Below are positions 53,747-62,398 of a stretch of DNA of 64,000 nucleotides, in pieces. The notes beneath the pieces are model-generated. The model was not told the origin of the DNA. It did not search any database and saw nothing but the letters and a program-made list of their open reading frames with translations. The translations under genes were made by a program, and so were the position numbers. The stretch lies in NCBI GenBank assembly GCA_036389335.1, contig DASVQC010000085.1:1-64000 (forward strand), written 5' to 3'. Source of the DNA: JAIVGV01 sp036389335 (GTDB lineage: Bacteria; Acidobacteriota; Blastocatellia; Pyrinomonadales; Pyrinomonadaceae). How positions within the stretch are numbered: position 1 is the first letter of the stretch; each line of letters opens with the position of its first letter.

Positions 53747-55366
53747 TCACGCGCCTAAATCCAGAATGTCTTTCTCTTCGGCGGCGGCTGCGGGCGCGGG
53801 CTCGTCGAGCGCCAAGGGCGGCGGCGGCGCGTCGGGCGCGGGCGCGGCGGCGGCGGGCGCGCGCGCCGGGCCGTCGGTCTGCCCGCGGCGGCGGCGGATC
53901 GGCTCTTCGACGCGCGGGCCGAGCGTGGCGAGCGCGGCGAGCATCAGGAAGAGCAGGGCGTTGGCGGTCGTGTGCAGGGTGAAGTCGAAGAAGCTGTGGA
54001 CGAGGACGGCGAAGCAGCCGGTGAGCGCGCCGAGGGCGACGCCGCGGCGCTGCGGGTCGCGCGACTCCATGCGCCGGAAGCCCGCGCGGAAGAGCAGCGC
54101 GACGAAGGCGAGCGCGAGCACGGCCCCGGCCACGCCGGCGTCCGAGACGATCTGCAAGTAGTCGTTGTGCGCCTGCTCCAGGCGGTAGACGCGCCCGTTC
54201 GCCTGATCGTAGCGGCTGTAGGCGACGCCGAACGCGCCGAGCCCGACGCCGGTGAGCGGCTGATCGCGGATCATGTGCGCGGTCGCGCGCCAGAACTCGA
54301 CGCGGCCCGTCGAGGGGTCGTCGGCGTTGACCGTGCCGACGAGGCGCGAGAGCGCGCCCTCGCCGCCGAAGAAGATCGCGCCGAGGAAGAAGGCGACGAG
54401 CAGCACGAAGCCGAGCGCGGCCCGCGCGGCGACGCGGCGCAGCCGCACGCCCTTGCCCTCGCGCGCGCCCCGCTCTTCGGCGCCGCGGCGGCGCACCCCC
54501 GCCGAGACGACGAGGACGAACATGACCTCCGCCGCGAGGCTCAGCATCCCGCCGCGCGAGTTCGTCAGCACGAGCGCGAGCGCCATGATCACGGAGAGGA
54601 AGGCGTAGGCGAAGCGCCTGTCTCGCTCGACCGCGCCGCCGAAGAGGAAGCCGAGCGGGAGCGCGAGCGCCAGCTCCATGTAGCCCGCGAAGTGGTGGCG
54701 GTTGATGAAGGGGCCGAAGGCGAGCGCCTGCGCCGTCTGGCGCACGCCGAAAATCTTGTCGGGGCTGACGAAGAACTGCGCCATCGAGAAGAGCGCGAGC
54801 ACGAAGCCGAAGATCATGAAGACGCGCGCGAGCAGCCGCAGGCGGCGCGGGCTGTCGACGAAGGCGAGCGCGGCGGCGAAGTAGACGGCGAGCGAGGCGA
54901 TCTGCACGACGACGAGGCGCGTCGTGAACGGATCGAGCGAGAGGGCGCGCGACGCGCCCCCCCCGAGCGCGCCCGCCCCGGCGGGCGTCGTGCCGAGCGG
55001 CAGGAGTTGGAAGAGGCCGACGGCGACGAGGCCGACGAGCGGCAGTTGCAGCGGGTTGCGGCTGAGGCGCAGGCGGCGCGAGCGCCACGCGTCGATCACC
55101 CACGCGACGGCGACGAGCCCCGCGCCCGCCTGAAAGATCGCGAGCGACCAGCTATGGACGGTGCCGAAGGCGAGGGCCGAGAGCACGACGGCGAGGCACA
55201 GCGCGAGCACGATGAAGCGGCTCGCGACCGTGCGCTGTGGCTCAGCGGGCGGGCCGCCCGCCCTCGCCGCCGCCCGCCGCTCCCGCTGCCGCCGCCGCTC
55301 GGGCAGCGGCCCGCTGCTGCGGCTGCTGCTGTCCCGCCCCGGCGCGTTGGAGGGTGAAGTCGTCAT
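53747..55366 (-). CDS. O-antigen ligase/Wzy-like polymerase family membrane protein
   Basis: A 539-aa protein with a Gly/Arg-rich N-terminus, about eleven TMs and a Wzy_C domain (VLTNSRGGMLSLAAEVMFVL, then GVGLGAFGVAYSRYDQANGR and LEQAHNDYLQIVSDAGVAGA). The HNDYLQ motif is the usual active-loop mark of this family. The C-terminus is Ala/Pro-rich. The reading frame begins 125 bases inside the 3' end of the upstream TPR gene, so the first about 40 codons overlap; a later start would remove the overlap. It is the second polymerase of the window. Confidence 0.83.
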   Translation of the reverse strand: MTTSPSNAPGRDSSSRSSGPLPERRRQRERRAAARAGGPPAEPQRTVASRFIVLALCLAVVLSALAFGTVHSWSLAIFQAGAGLVAVAWVIDAWRSRRLRLSRNPLQLPLVGLVAVGLFQLLPLGTTPAGAGALGGGASRALSLDPFTTRLVVVQIASLAVYFAAALAFVDSPRRLRLLARVFMIFGFVLALFSMAQFFVSPDKIFGVRQTAQALAFGPFINRHHFAGYMELALALPLGFLFGGAVERDRRFAYAFLSVIMALALVLTNSRGGMLSLAAEVMFVLVVSAGVRRRGAEERGAREGKGVRLRRVAARAALGFVLLVAFFLGAIFFGGEGALSRLVGTVNADDPSTGRVEFWRATAHMIRDQPLTGVGLGAFGVAYSRYDQANGRVYRLEQAHNDYLQIVSDAGVAGAVLALAFVALLFRAGFRRMESRDPQRRGVALGALTGCFAVLVHSFFDFTLHTTANALLFLMLAALATLGPRVEEPIRRRRGQTDGPARAPAAAAPAPDAPPPPLALDEPAPAAAAEEKDILDLGA

Positions 55367-56621
55367 ACCAAATCTTACCGAAGATGGGGCACGCCTCGTC
55401 CTTGCACGGCTGCCGCCTGATGAGCAAGACGACGCCGTCGGCGTCCTGGGGCGCGTTGAACTCCAGCGCGACCTGCTGCCAGTCGCTCGTCCCCGCGGGC
55501 GCGGGCGCGGAGGTGGCTATCGCCGCGCCGCCCTGCCTCGCGACGGCGACGTCGACGACCAGCGTCGCGACGCTCTTCAGGCTCTCCGTGCGGACGAAGA
55601 ATTCGAGCCGGTAGCGCGCGCCCGGCTCGACGGCGACGAGCTGCGTGACGTTCGCGTACTGGATGGAAGAGGGCGCGTTGAAGGAGACGCGCAGGCTGCG
55701 CGCGCCCGCGTGGCGCACGTTCGGATCGACCCCGGTCTGCGCCTGCGCCACGGGCGTCACCGACCAGTCGAAGACCCTCCGGCCCGCCGCCCCCGCGTCG
55801 TCCTCGAAGCCGCCGTTCGTCACCTGCCCGGCTGAGACGCGCTCGCCGTCGGCGTCCGCCTCGCGGAAGACGGCGAGCGCCGCGTTGATGCGCTTGGCGG
55901 CGAGCAGCGCCTCGACGAGCGCGTCGCCCGCCGCGCGCTGGGCGCGTTTGTCGTTCGCGCCGAGCGTCGCCCAGAGCTTGAGCGCGTCGTCCGTGCGCTT
56001 CTGCCCGATGAGGTAGACGATCAGCTCGCCGCGCACGGAGGGCGAGCCGGCGATGGCCGCCGTCACGCGCCCCACGTCGCCGCCGAAGATCGCCCAGACG
56101 GAGGCGAAGATCGGCCCGCGCAGGCTGGTGTCCGACTCCGCCGCGGCGCGCAGCTCGCCGAGGGCCTCCTCGTCGCGACCGGCGCGCAGCAGGAGGTTCC
56201 CCAGATACCAGCGCGGCATCACGTAGTTGGGCGCAAGCTCGCGCGCGCGCCTGAGCGCAAGCTCGCCGCCCGCCCCGTCGCCCGCCTGCTCGCGCGCCCG
56301 GCCCAGCTCCATCCAGAGCCGGTAGTCGTGGGGCGAGAGCGCGGTCGCGCGCGCGAACTCGCGCGCGGTCTCGTCGAGCGCGGAGGGCTCGAAGCTGCGG
56401 CGCGCGAAGACGCCGACGGTGAAGTGCGCCTGCGGGTCGTCGGGCGCGAGCCGCTCCGCCGCGCGCGCGAACTGCTCGTTCGGCGGGTAGTTGGCGAGCG
56501 TGTCGCCGACGAACCAGCGCCCGCACGCCCACACGCCCCAGAGCGCCAGCGCCGCCGGCACGAGCAGCAGGGCGCGCCGCCACGGCGCGTCCACGTTCAC
56601 GAGCGTGAGTTGGTCAGACAT
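55242..56621 (-). CDS. TPR protein with C-terminal carbohydrate-binding-like domain
   Basis: A 459-aa protein. An N-terminal TM (ALLLVPAALALWGVWACGRW) leads into TPR repeats (residues of about 50-240). From about 265 there is a beta-sandwich region (VTNGGFEDDAGAAGRRVFDW, later RLEFFVRTESLKSVATLVVD), resembling CBM_4_9-type carbohydrate-binding domains. The Ala/Gln-rich tail is low complexity. It could sit in the periplasm and bind polymer. It lies between a polymerase and a transferase gene, with a heptamer palindrome right before its start codon. Confidence 0.72.
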   Translation of the reverse strand: MSDQLTLVNVDAPWRRALLLVPAALALWGVWACGRWFVGDTLANYPPNEQFARAAERLAPDDPQAHFTVGVFARRSFEPSALDETAREFARATALSPHDYRLWMELGRAREQAGDGAGGELALRRARELAPNYVMPRWYLGNLLLRAGRDEEALGELRAAAESDTSLRGPIFASVWAIFGGDVGRVTAAIAGSPSVRGELIVYLIGQKRTDDALKLWATLGANDKRAQRAAGDALVEALLAAKRINAALAVFREADADGERVSAGQVTNGGFEDDAGAAGRRVFDWSVTPVAQAQTGVDPNVRHAGARSLRVSFNAPSSIQYANVTQLVAVEPGARYRLEFFVRTESLKSVATLVVDVAVARQGGAAIATSAPAPAGTSDWQQVALEFNAPQDADGVVLLIRRQPCKDEACPIFGKIWYDDFTLQRAGAGQQQPQQRAAARAAAAAGAAGGGEGGRPAR

Positions 56622-56708
56622 GAAGTCAGAGGTCAGAGGCTAGAGGTCAGAGGTCAGTCGGAAACAGGTTTTCACTAACCTCTGATCTCTAACCTCTGAC
56701 CTCTACGT
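56622..56708. repeat. Intergenic heptamer palindrome
   Basis: The entire gap between the transferase stop (56709) and the TPR gene start (56621) is repeat. The left arm reads GTCAGAG GTCAGAG GCTAGAG GTCAGAG. The right arm, complemented, reads GTCAGAG GTTAGAG ATCAGAG. Seven-base words again, with a word not shared by the other gaps. Confidence 0.75.
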
Positions 56709-58541
56709 TCAATCTTCTTCGCTGAGCGTGTCGATCTGTATGCGGAGGCGTCGGAGGGCGACGCGCGCCTCGCGGCAGACTTCGGTGATCTGGCGGACGC
56801 GCTCGTCGGAGAACTTCGTGCTCGAGAGCACGACCTCCTCGACGCGCTGCTGCTCGCAGATGGAGCGCAGGTTGCCGTTGCCGCTGAAGACGCGCAGCCC
56901 GTGGATGACGCGGCCCTGCTTGAGCTTGTCGTCGTCGACGAAGCCGACGGGCGTGTAGCGCAGCTCGTCGTTGTTGAAGATCTCCCTGAGCAGCAGCTCG
57001 CCGCCGTCGCCCGCGCCGTAGATGAGCACGCGCCGCCCGCCGCGCAGGCTGCCGGCGGGCAGCAGCTTGCGGAAGAGTCGGAACGCGACGCGGCTTCCCG
57101 CGAGCAGCATGAGGAGGATGATCGCGTCGAGCACGAAGACGGCGCGCGAGTAGCCCTCGAAGCGGAACGCGAAGAGGATGGCGAGGACGCTGCCGACCGA
57201 CCCGACCGCGACCGCCTTGGCGTAGACGACGAGGTTGTCCACGCTCACGTAGCGCCAGATGCCGCGGTAGACGCCCATCACGAGGAAGGCCGCCATCTTG
57301 AAGAAGATGAGGACGGGGATGGCGCGCAGGAAGAGCGCGGGCGCGCCGATCTCGGTGACCGAGCCGAAGAGCAGGAGGTACGAGAAGTAGAACGAGAGCG
57401 TGATCAGCACCACGTCGAGGAGCACCTCGAAGATGCGCCGCTTGTAGGAGAGATCGACGAGGAAGGCGACGAGCTGTTTCTCGCGCGCCGCGCGCAGCTC
57501 GTCCTCGTCGTACACCTTCACGCCCGCGAGGTAGACGCCGAGCAGGGTCAGCACCACCGTGAAGCCGAGGATGGCGGCGAGGCTCACGTCGAGCTTCACC
57601 TCGCGCACGAGCATGGCGAGCAGGCCCGAGAGCGCGGCGAAGCCGTAGAGCATGAGCACGGCGCGGCGCTCCGACATGCCGAGGGCGACGAGGCGGTGCG
57701 AGGTGTGGTCGCGCCCGCCCTGCGCGGGCGAGCGACCGGCGAGTTGCCGGAGCACGGTGACGAAGGCCGTGTCGAAGATCGGGATGAACAGGATCAGGAC
57801 GGGCACGGCGAGGACGGGGAGGAAGGAGCGCGACCGCCCGCCCGCCGCCGACAGGAGCGCCGTGCTGGCGAGGAAGAAGCCGATGAAGAGCGAGCCGCAG
57901 TCGCCCATGAAGATCGACGCCGGGGCCGAGTTGTAGATCAAGAACCCGAGCAGCGCGGCGGCGAAGACGGCGAGCATCAGCGCCTCGGTCGTCTGCCCGT
58001 TGGCGACGAAGGCGAGGGCGAGGAAGACGGAGGCGATGGTCGAGATGCCGGCGGCGAGCCCGTCCATGTTGTCGAGCAGGTTGACGGCGTTCGTGATGCC
58101 GATCAGCCAGAACATCGTGATCGCCATGTTGACGGGCGGTGAGGAAGTCCACGGCAGCGCGAGCCCGACCGACGCCGCGCCGCCCGCCGGCGCGCCGAAG
58201 TAGACGACTATCGCCGCGCCCATCACCTGCCCGACCAGCTTCTGGTACGGCTTGATGTGCAGGAGGTCGTCGACGAACCCGACGGCGAAGAGGAACGCGC
58301 TCGCGCCGACGACGACCCACGCCTGCGGCGTGTGCGGCACGAAGGCCGAGTAGGCGGCGAGGAAGGTGGCGAGGATGGCCGCGCCGCCCATCATCGCCGT
58401 CGGCTTCTTGTGCCAGCGGTCGAGGCGCGGCTTGGCGACGAAGCCGAAGCGGCGCGAGAGCAGCCGCACGAGCGGCGTCAGCGCCGCCGAGAGCGCGAAC
58501 GAGGCGGCGACCGCCGCCATCTGTCGGGTGGTGAAAACCAT
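56709..58541 (-). CDS. Polyprenyl-phosphate glycosyl-1-P transferase fused to a CapD-type N-terminal Rossmann module
   Basis: A 610-aa membrane protein of two parts. Residues 1-345 are a WecA/MraY-type transferase: RWHKKPTAMMGGAAILATFL, VGFVDDLL, NLLDNMDGLAAG, FMGDCGSLFIGF and GRDHTSHRLVALG are the conserved loops with the catalytic aspartates. From about 380 there are four TMs and then a Rossmann domain (RRVLIYGAGDGGELLLREIF), as in the N-terminal part of CapD/FlaA1-like epimerases, but without the catalytic epimerase half. The first part starts the lipid-linked unit; the second may bind nucleotide or regulate it. The fusion is unusual. Confidence 0.85.
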   Translation of the reverse strand: MVFTTRQMAAVAASFALSAALTPLVRLLSRRFGFVAKPRLDRWHKKPTAMMGGAAILATFLAAYSAFVPHTPQAWVVVGASAFLFAVGFVDDLLHIKPYQKLVGQVMGAAIVVYFGAPAGGAASVGLALPWTSSPPVNMAITMFWLIGITNAVNLLDNMDGLAAGISTIASVFLALAFVANGQTTEALMLAVFAAALLGFLIYNSAPASIFMGDCGSLFIGFFLASTALLSAAGGRSRSFLPVLAVPVLILFIPIFDTAFVTVLRQLAGRSPAQGGRDHTSHRLVALGMSERRAVLMLYGFAALSGLLAMLVREVKLDVSLAAILGFTVVLTLLGVYLAGVKVYDEDELRAAREKQLVAFLVDLSYKRRIFEVLLDVVLITLSFYFSYLLLFGSVTEIGAPALFLRAIPVLIFFKMAAFLVMGVYRGIWRYVSVDNLVVYAKAVAVGSVGSVLAILFAFRFEGYSRAVFVLDAIILLMLLAGSRVAFRLFRKLLPAGSLRGGRRVLIYGAGDGGELLLREIFNNDELRYTPVGFVDDDKLKQGRVIHGLRVFSGNGNLRSICEQQRVEEVVLSSTKFSDERVRQITEVCREARVALRRLRIQIDTLSEED

Positions 58542-58584
58542 TTGCGAATCAGAGCTTGTTGCCGACCCTCTACCCGCTTATCTC

Positions 58585-58645
58585 TTGGCGACTTTGCGCC
58601 TTTGCGTGAAACTTATTCTCACGCAAAGGCGCAAAGGCGCAAAGC
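58585..58645. repeat. Intergenic octamer palindrome
   Basis: Between the epimerase stop and the transferase start. The left arm (GACTTTGCGCCTTTGCGTGA) faces a right arm of CGCAAAGG CGCAAAGG CGCAAAG, with about 18 perfectly paired bases and a short loop. The unit is eight bases here, unlike the seven-base words elsewhere. Confidence 0.75.
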
Positions 58646-58728
58646 AGGGCGCGGTTCTTCGTGACCGCCGAAAACCTATGCGAAACGGGCGGAGAAATCA
58701 AGCGCGGAGTCGGGGCGCGCCGCGCGCC

Positions 58729-59697
58729 CTAAGACTGCCGCCCGCGGTGGTACTCGACGACGCGCTCGATGATGCCGTCGAGCGACATCTCGGGGCGGAA
58801 GCCGACGAGCGCGGCGACCTTCGTGATGTCGGGCACGCGCCGCGGCATGTCCTCGAAGCCCTCCTCGTAAGCCTCGTCGTAGGGGACGAGGACGATCTCG
58901 GACTCGGACCGCGTGATCTCCTTAATGCGCCGCGCGAGTTCGAGGATGGAGACCTCCTCGTTCGAGCCGATGTTGAAGACCTGCCCGACCGCCTCGTCCG
59001 AGTCCATCAGCCCGACGAGCGCGCCCACCACGTCGCCCACGTAGCCGAAGCAGCGCGTCTGCTCGCCCGTGCCGTAGACGGTGATGGGCCGCCCGTCGAG
59101 CGCCTGCCGGACGAAGGTCGGGATGACCATGCCGTACTGCCCGGTCTGCCGCGGCCCCACCGTGTTGAAGAGGCGGACGACGACCGTCGGCAGCTTCTTC
59201 TCCCTCCAGTAGGCGAGGGCCAAGAATTCGTCGATGGCCTTCGAGCAGGCGTAAGACCAGCGCCCCTTCGTGGTCGCGCCCATCACGAGGTTGCCGGACT
59301 CTTTGAACGGGACGTCGTTCGACAGGCCGTAAACCTCCGAGGTCGAGGCGACCAAGACCTTCTTCCGCTTCTTGCTCGCCTGCGCCAGCACGACCTCCGT
59401 GCAGTGCACGTTCGTCTCGATGGTGCGCACGGGCGACTCGACGATCAGCTTGACGCCGACCGCCGCGGCGAGGTGGACGACCACGTCGCACTCGTCGATC
59501 ATCTCGGCGACGAGCGACTGGTTGTTGACGCTGTCGATGCGGTAGTGGAAGCGCGGGTTCTCTTTCAGGTGCGCGATGTTGCGGATCGAGCCGGTCGAGA
59601 GATCGTCGATGACGTAGACCTCGTCGCCGCGCGCGACGTAGGCGTCCGAGAGGTGCGAGCCGATGAAGCCGGCCCCGCCTGTGATGAGTACACGCAA
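58729..59697 (-). CDS. NAD-dependent sugar-nucleotide epimerase/dehydratase
   Basis: A 322-aa extended short-chain dehydrogenase: RVLITGGAGFIGSHLSDAYV, the active-site YxxxK in WSYACSKAIDEFLALAYWRE, and later RCFGYVGDVVGALVGLMDSD. It resembles UDP-glucose 4-epimerase and UDP-glucuronate-acting enzymes; which substrate it uses cannot be told from sequence. The start is a TTG at 59697, since the glycine-rich fold begins immediately afterwards. The upstream GT4 gene ends only five bases earlier. Confidence 0.82.
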   Translation of the reverse strand: MRVLITGGAGFIGSHLSDAYVARGDEVYVIDDLSTGSIRNIAHLKENPRFHYRIDSVNNQSLVAEMIDECDVVVHLAAAVGVKLIVESPVRTIETNVHCTEVVLAQASKKRKKVLVASTSEVYGLSNDVPFKESGNLVMGATTKGRWSYACSKAIDEFLALAYWREKKLPTVVVRLFNTVGPRQTGQYGMVIPTFVRQALDGRPITVYGTGEQTRCFGYVGDVVGALVGLMDSDEAVGQVFNIGSNEEVSILELARRIKEITRSESEIVLVPYDEAYEEGFEDMPRRVPDITKVAALVGFRPEMSLDGIIERVVEYHRGRQS

Positions 59698-59702
59698 AAA
59701 GT

Positions 59703-61043
59703 TCAGTCCCCTTTCACGCGCGCCGCCGCGCGCCCGATGTCGCCGGAAGTCCCCGCGCCTTCGCGCCGCCCGGGCGCGCGGGTCGCGAGCAAGTTTTCGT
59801 AAAGCCCGAGCACGTCCTCGACGAGCCGCTCCTTCGAGTAGTTGCGCTCGACGAACGCGCGCCCGCGCGCGCCCATCGCCGCGCGCAGCTCCGGGTGGTC
59901 GGCGAGGTGTTCGAGCGCGTGGCTGAAGGCCTCGGCGTCGCCCGGCTCGACCTGCACGCCGCGCGCGCAGACGCGCCACGCGGCGGGCCGGCGCAGCTCC
60001 GACGCCTCGACGCCGCCGAGCAGATCGACGACGCCGCCCACGGCCGTCGCCGCGACCGCGCGCTCCGAGGCCATCGCCTCGATGAGCGTGAGCGGCGTGC
60101 CCTCGTTCAGGGAGGTGAGCGCGACGACGTCGAGCGCGGCGTAGAAGTTCTCCGGGTCGTCGAGCGTGCCCGTGAAGGTCACGTCGTCGGCGAGCCCGAG
60201 CGCGCACGCGTGCGTTTCGAGATCGAGCCGGAGGTGGCCGTCGCCGACGACGAAGAAGAGGGGGCGCGCCGCGCCGTGATCGCCGCCCTCGCGCCGCGCG
60301 GCGAGCCTCGCCTTGAGCAGCGCGGCGGCCTCTAAGAACAGCCGGTGGTTCTTGATCTCGGTCAGGCGACCGACGATGCCGACGAGCAGCGCCTCGTCGT
60401 CGGCGACGCCGAGCCCCGCGCGCGCGGCGCGGCGGCGGGCGCGCGAGTCTGAGAAGACCGCGGCGTCGAGCCCGAGCGGCACGATTCTAAACTGCGCGGG
60501 GCGACCGACGCCAAACCGACCGTTGATCTCGGCGAGCTGCTGCGGGCTGATGACGACGATCACGTCGGTGGCGATCCGCGCCAGCGCGCGCTCGACGGCG
60601 AGGAAGAGTCTCGTCTTCGCCGCGCCGTAGTAGCTGTGGAAGACGTGCCCGTGGTAGGTGTGCACGAAGCGGCAGGCGCGCGGGCGGCCCGCGAGCGCGG
60701 CGGGCGTCAGCCACTTATAGAGGAGGCCCGCGCAGCGCCCGACCGTACCCGCCTTCGCCGTGTGCGTGTGGACGACGTCGGGGCGCAGGCGGCGGAAGAG
60801 CCGGTAGAGCTTCCACACCGTCACCGCGTCCTTCGGCGAAATCTCGCGGCTCATCTCCGGGATGATCACGGGCTCGACGCCCTGTCGCGCCGCGAAGTAA
60901 CTCATGTCGTCCTCGCCCGGCGGGACGGTCCCCGCCACGAGCACCGACTCGTGGCCCGCGTCCCTCAGGCCCGCCGTCAGCCACGCGACGTGGCGCGCCG
61001 GCCCCCCGACGTTCAAGCGCGCGATGATGCGAAGGACTCTCAT
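59703..61043 (-). CDS. GT4 family glycosyltransferase
   Basis: A 446-aa GT-B enzyme. The opening RVLRIIARLNVGGPARHVAW is typical of GT4 acceptor domains, HTYHGHVFHSYYG follows, and the donor side has LTSLNEGTPLTLIEAMASER with the conserved acidic pair. It is expected to add a sugar to the lipid-linked unit at the cytoplasmic face. The ATG at 61043 touches the heptamer palindrome; a GTG at 61055 lies inside that repeat. Confidence 0.87.
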   Translation of the reverse strand: MRVLRIIARLNVGGPARHVAWLTAGLRDAGHESVLVAGTVPPGEDDMSYFAARQGVEPVIIPEMSREISPKDAVTVWKLYRLFRRLRPDVVHTHTAKAGTVGRCAGLLYKWLTPAALAGRPRACRFVHTYHGHVFHSYYGAAKTRLFLAVERALARIATDVIVVISPQQLAEINGRFGVGRPAQFRIVPLGLDAAVFSDSRARRRAARAGLGVADDEALLVGIVGRLTEIKNHRLFLEAAALLKARLAARREGGDHGAARPLFFVVGDGHLRLDLETHACALGLADDVTFTGTLDDPENFYAALDVVALTSLNEGTPLTLIEAMASERAVAATAVGGVVDLLGGVEASELRRPAAWRVCARGVQVEPGDAEAFSHALEHLADHPELRAAMGARGRAFVERNYSKERLVEDVLGLYENLLATRAPGRREGAGTSGDIGRAAARVKGD

Positions 61044-61125
61044 AGCACTCGGCACTCAGCACTCAGCACTCGGCAAGTCAGAACACGTAGTTTGGCTGAC
61101 TACTGAATGCTGAATGCTGAATGCT
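61044..61125. repeat. Intergenic heptamer palindrome next to a start codon
   Basis: The gap between the RmlC-like stop and the GT4 start. The left arm reads CACTCGG CACTCAG CACTCAG CACTCGG. The right arm reads CTGAATG CTGAATG CTGAATG, the partial complement of the same word (CATTCAG). The arms flank about 20 unrepeated bases. Confidence 0.75.
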
Positions 61126-61127
61126 TC

Positions 61128-61640
61128 TTAATCTTCCATCCGGTAGATCGTGTCGGGGTCGTCCTCGTGCCTGATCTCGTCGATCTCTTCGGCGTGCCCC
61201 TCGCCGCGGTAGAGGCGGTTGGGGCAGTTGATGACGACGCCGGGCCCGTCGCCGACGTTGCGGTAGGCGTGGACGACGCCCTTGGGGACCAGCACCGCGC
61301 GCGGGTCGTCCTCGCCGACCGTGAGCGTCATCACGCGGCGGTAGGTGGGCGAGGCGGCGCGGTTGTCCCACATCCGCAGCTTGAAGTTCGACGGCCCGAT
61401 GAAGCAGAAGTAGTCCGCCTGATCGACGTGCTCGTGCGGCCCGCGCTGCACGCCGGGGTGCGTCACCGAGATGTAGGCCATGCGCGGGTGAAACTCCGCC
61501 TCCAGCTCGTCGTGGCGGAACAGCTCGGCGAGCCACCCGCGGTCGTCGAGGAACTTGCGCAGCTCGCGCACCACGACGCCCTCGATCTCGCCGCCCTCGA
61601 AGGCGGCCACTTCGCCGTCAGTTTGCCCGCTGGGTTGCAT
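61128..61640 (-). CDS. RmlC-like dTDP-4-dehydrorhamnose 3,5-epimerase family protein
   Basis: A 170-aa cupin-type protein with GPHEHVDQADYFCFIGPSNF, where the His and Asp residues fit the RmlC active-site region, and later VLVPKGVVHAYRNVG. Length and motifs match the small RmlC-like family; some relatives act on other deoxy sugars or have lost epimerase activity. The ATG (61640) lies 23 bases inside the RmlA-like gene end, implying coupling. Confidence 0.78.
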   Translation of the reverse strand: MQPSGQTDGEVAAFEGGEIEGVVVRELRKFLDDRGWLAELFRHDELEAEFHPRMAYISVTHPGVQRGPHEHVDQADYFCFIGPSNFKLRMWDNRAASPTYRRVMTLTVGEDDPRAVLVPKGVVHAYRNVGDGPGVVINCPNRLYRGEGHAEEIDEIRHEDDPDTIYRMED

Positions 61641-62376
61641 CTTTCAACTCCATTTTGTTGGCCCCGGTCTCGGCGACGAGGTTCGAGGCGTGGAGCAGAC
61701 TCTCGAACGTCCCGGCGTCCGTCCACCACCCTTCCAGCTCGTCCCACGTCATCTCGTCGCGCGCGATGTAGGCGTTGTTGACGTCCGTGATCTCAAGCTC
61801 GCCGCGCCCCGACGGCTTGAGCGTCTTGATGATCTCGAAGACGTTCGAGTCGTACATGTAGATGCCGATGACGGCGTAGTCCGACTTCGGCGCGTCGGGC
61901 TTCTCTTCGATCCTGACGACGCGCTGGCCCGCGAGTTCGGGCACGCCGAAGCGCTGCGGGTCGGCCACCTTCTTCAAGAGTATCTTCGCGCCGCCGCCCT
62001 GATGGCGGTACGAGCGCACCGCGCGGCAGATGTTGCCCTCGATGACGTTGTCGCCGAGGACGATGCAGAGCGGATCGTTGTCGGCGAAGTCTTCGCAGAG
62101 CGAGAGCGCGGCGGCGATGCCGCCCTCGCCCTCCTGATACGTGTAGTTCAGGTGCTTCAGCCCGAAGTCGCGCCCGTTCTTCAGGAGCTTCAGGAAGTCG
62201 CCCGCCGAGTTGCCGCCGGTGACGATCATGATGTCGCGGATGCCCGCGTCGACGAGCGTCCGGATCGGGTAGTAGATCATCGGCTTGTCGTAAACCGGCA
62301 GCAGGTGCTTATTGGTCACCGCCGTCAGCGGTCGCAGGCGCGACCCCAAGCCTCCTGCCAAGACGACACCCTTCAC
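61618..62376 (-). CDS. RmlA-like glucose-1-phosphate thymidylyltransferase
   Basis: A 252-aa nucleotidyltransferase. It has MKGVVLAGGLGSRLRPLTAV (the P-loop-like signature), TNKHLLPVYDKPMIYYPIRT, LGDNVIEGN (metal-binding Asp) and RIEEKPDAPKSDYAVIGIYM. It is of the short form, as in stand-alone RmlA-like proteins. It would make dTDP-glucose for deoxy-sugar synthesis. The start is a GTG with GGAGGT nine bases before it. RmlB and RmlD were not found here. Confidence 0.87.
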   Translation of the reverse strand: MKGVVLAGGLGSRLRPLTAVTNKHLLPVYDKPMIYYPIRTLVDAGIRDIMIVTGGNSAGDFLKLLKNGRDFGLKHLNYTYQEGEGGIAAALSLCEDFADNDPLCIVLGDNVIEGNICRAVRSYRHQGGGAKILLKKVADPQRFGVPELAGQRVVRIEEKPDAPKSDYAVIGIYMYDSNVFEIIKTLKPSGRGELEITDVNNAYIARDEMTWDELEGWWTDAGTFESLLHASNLVAETGANKMELKDATQRAN

Positions 62377-62398
62377 GCTTCACTCACCTCCGGGGAGA

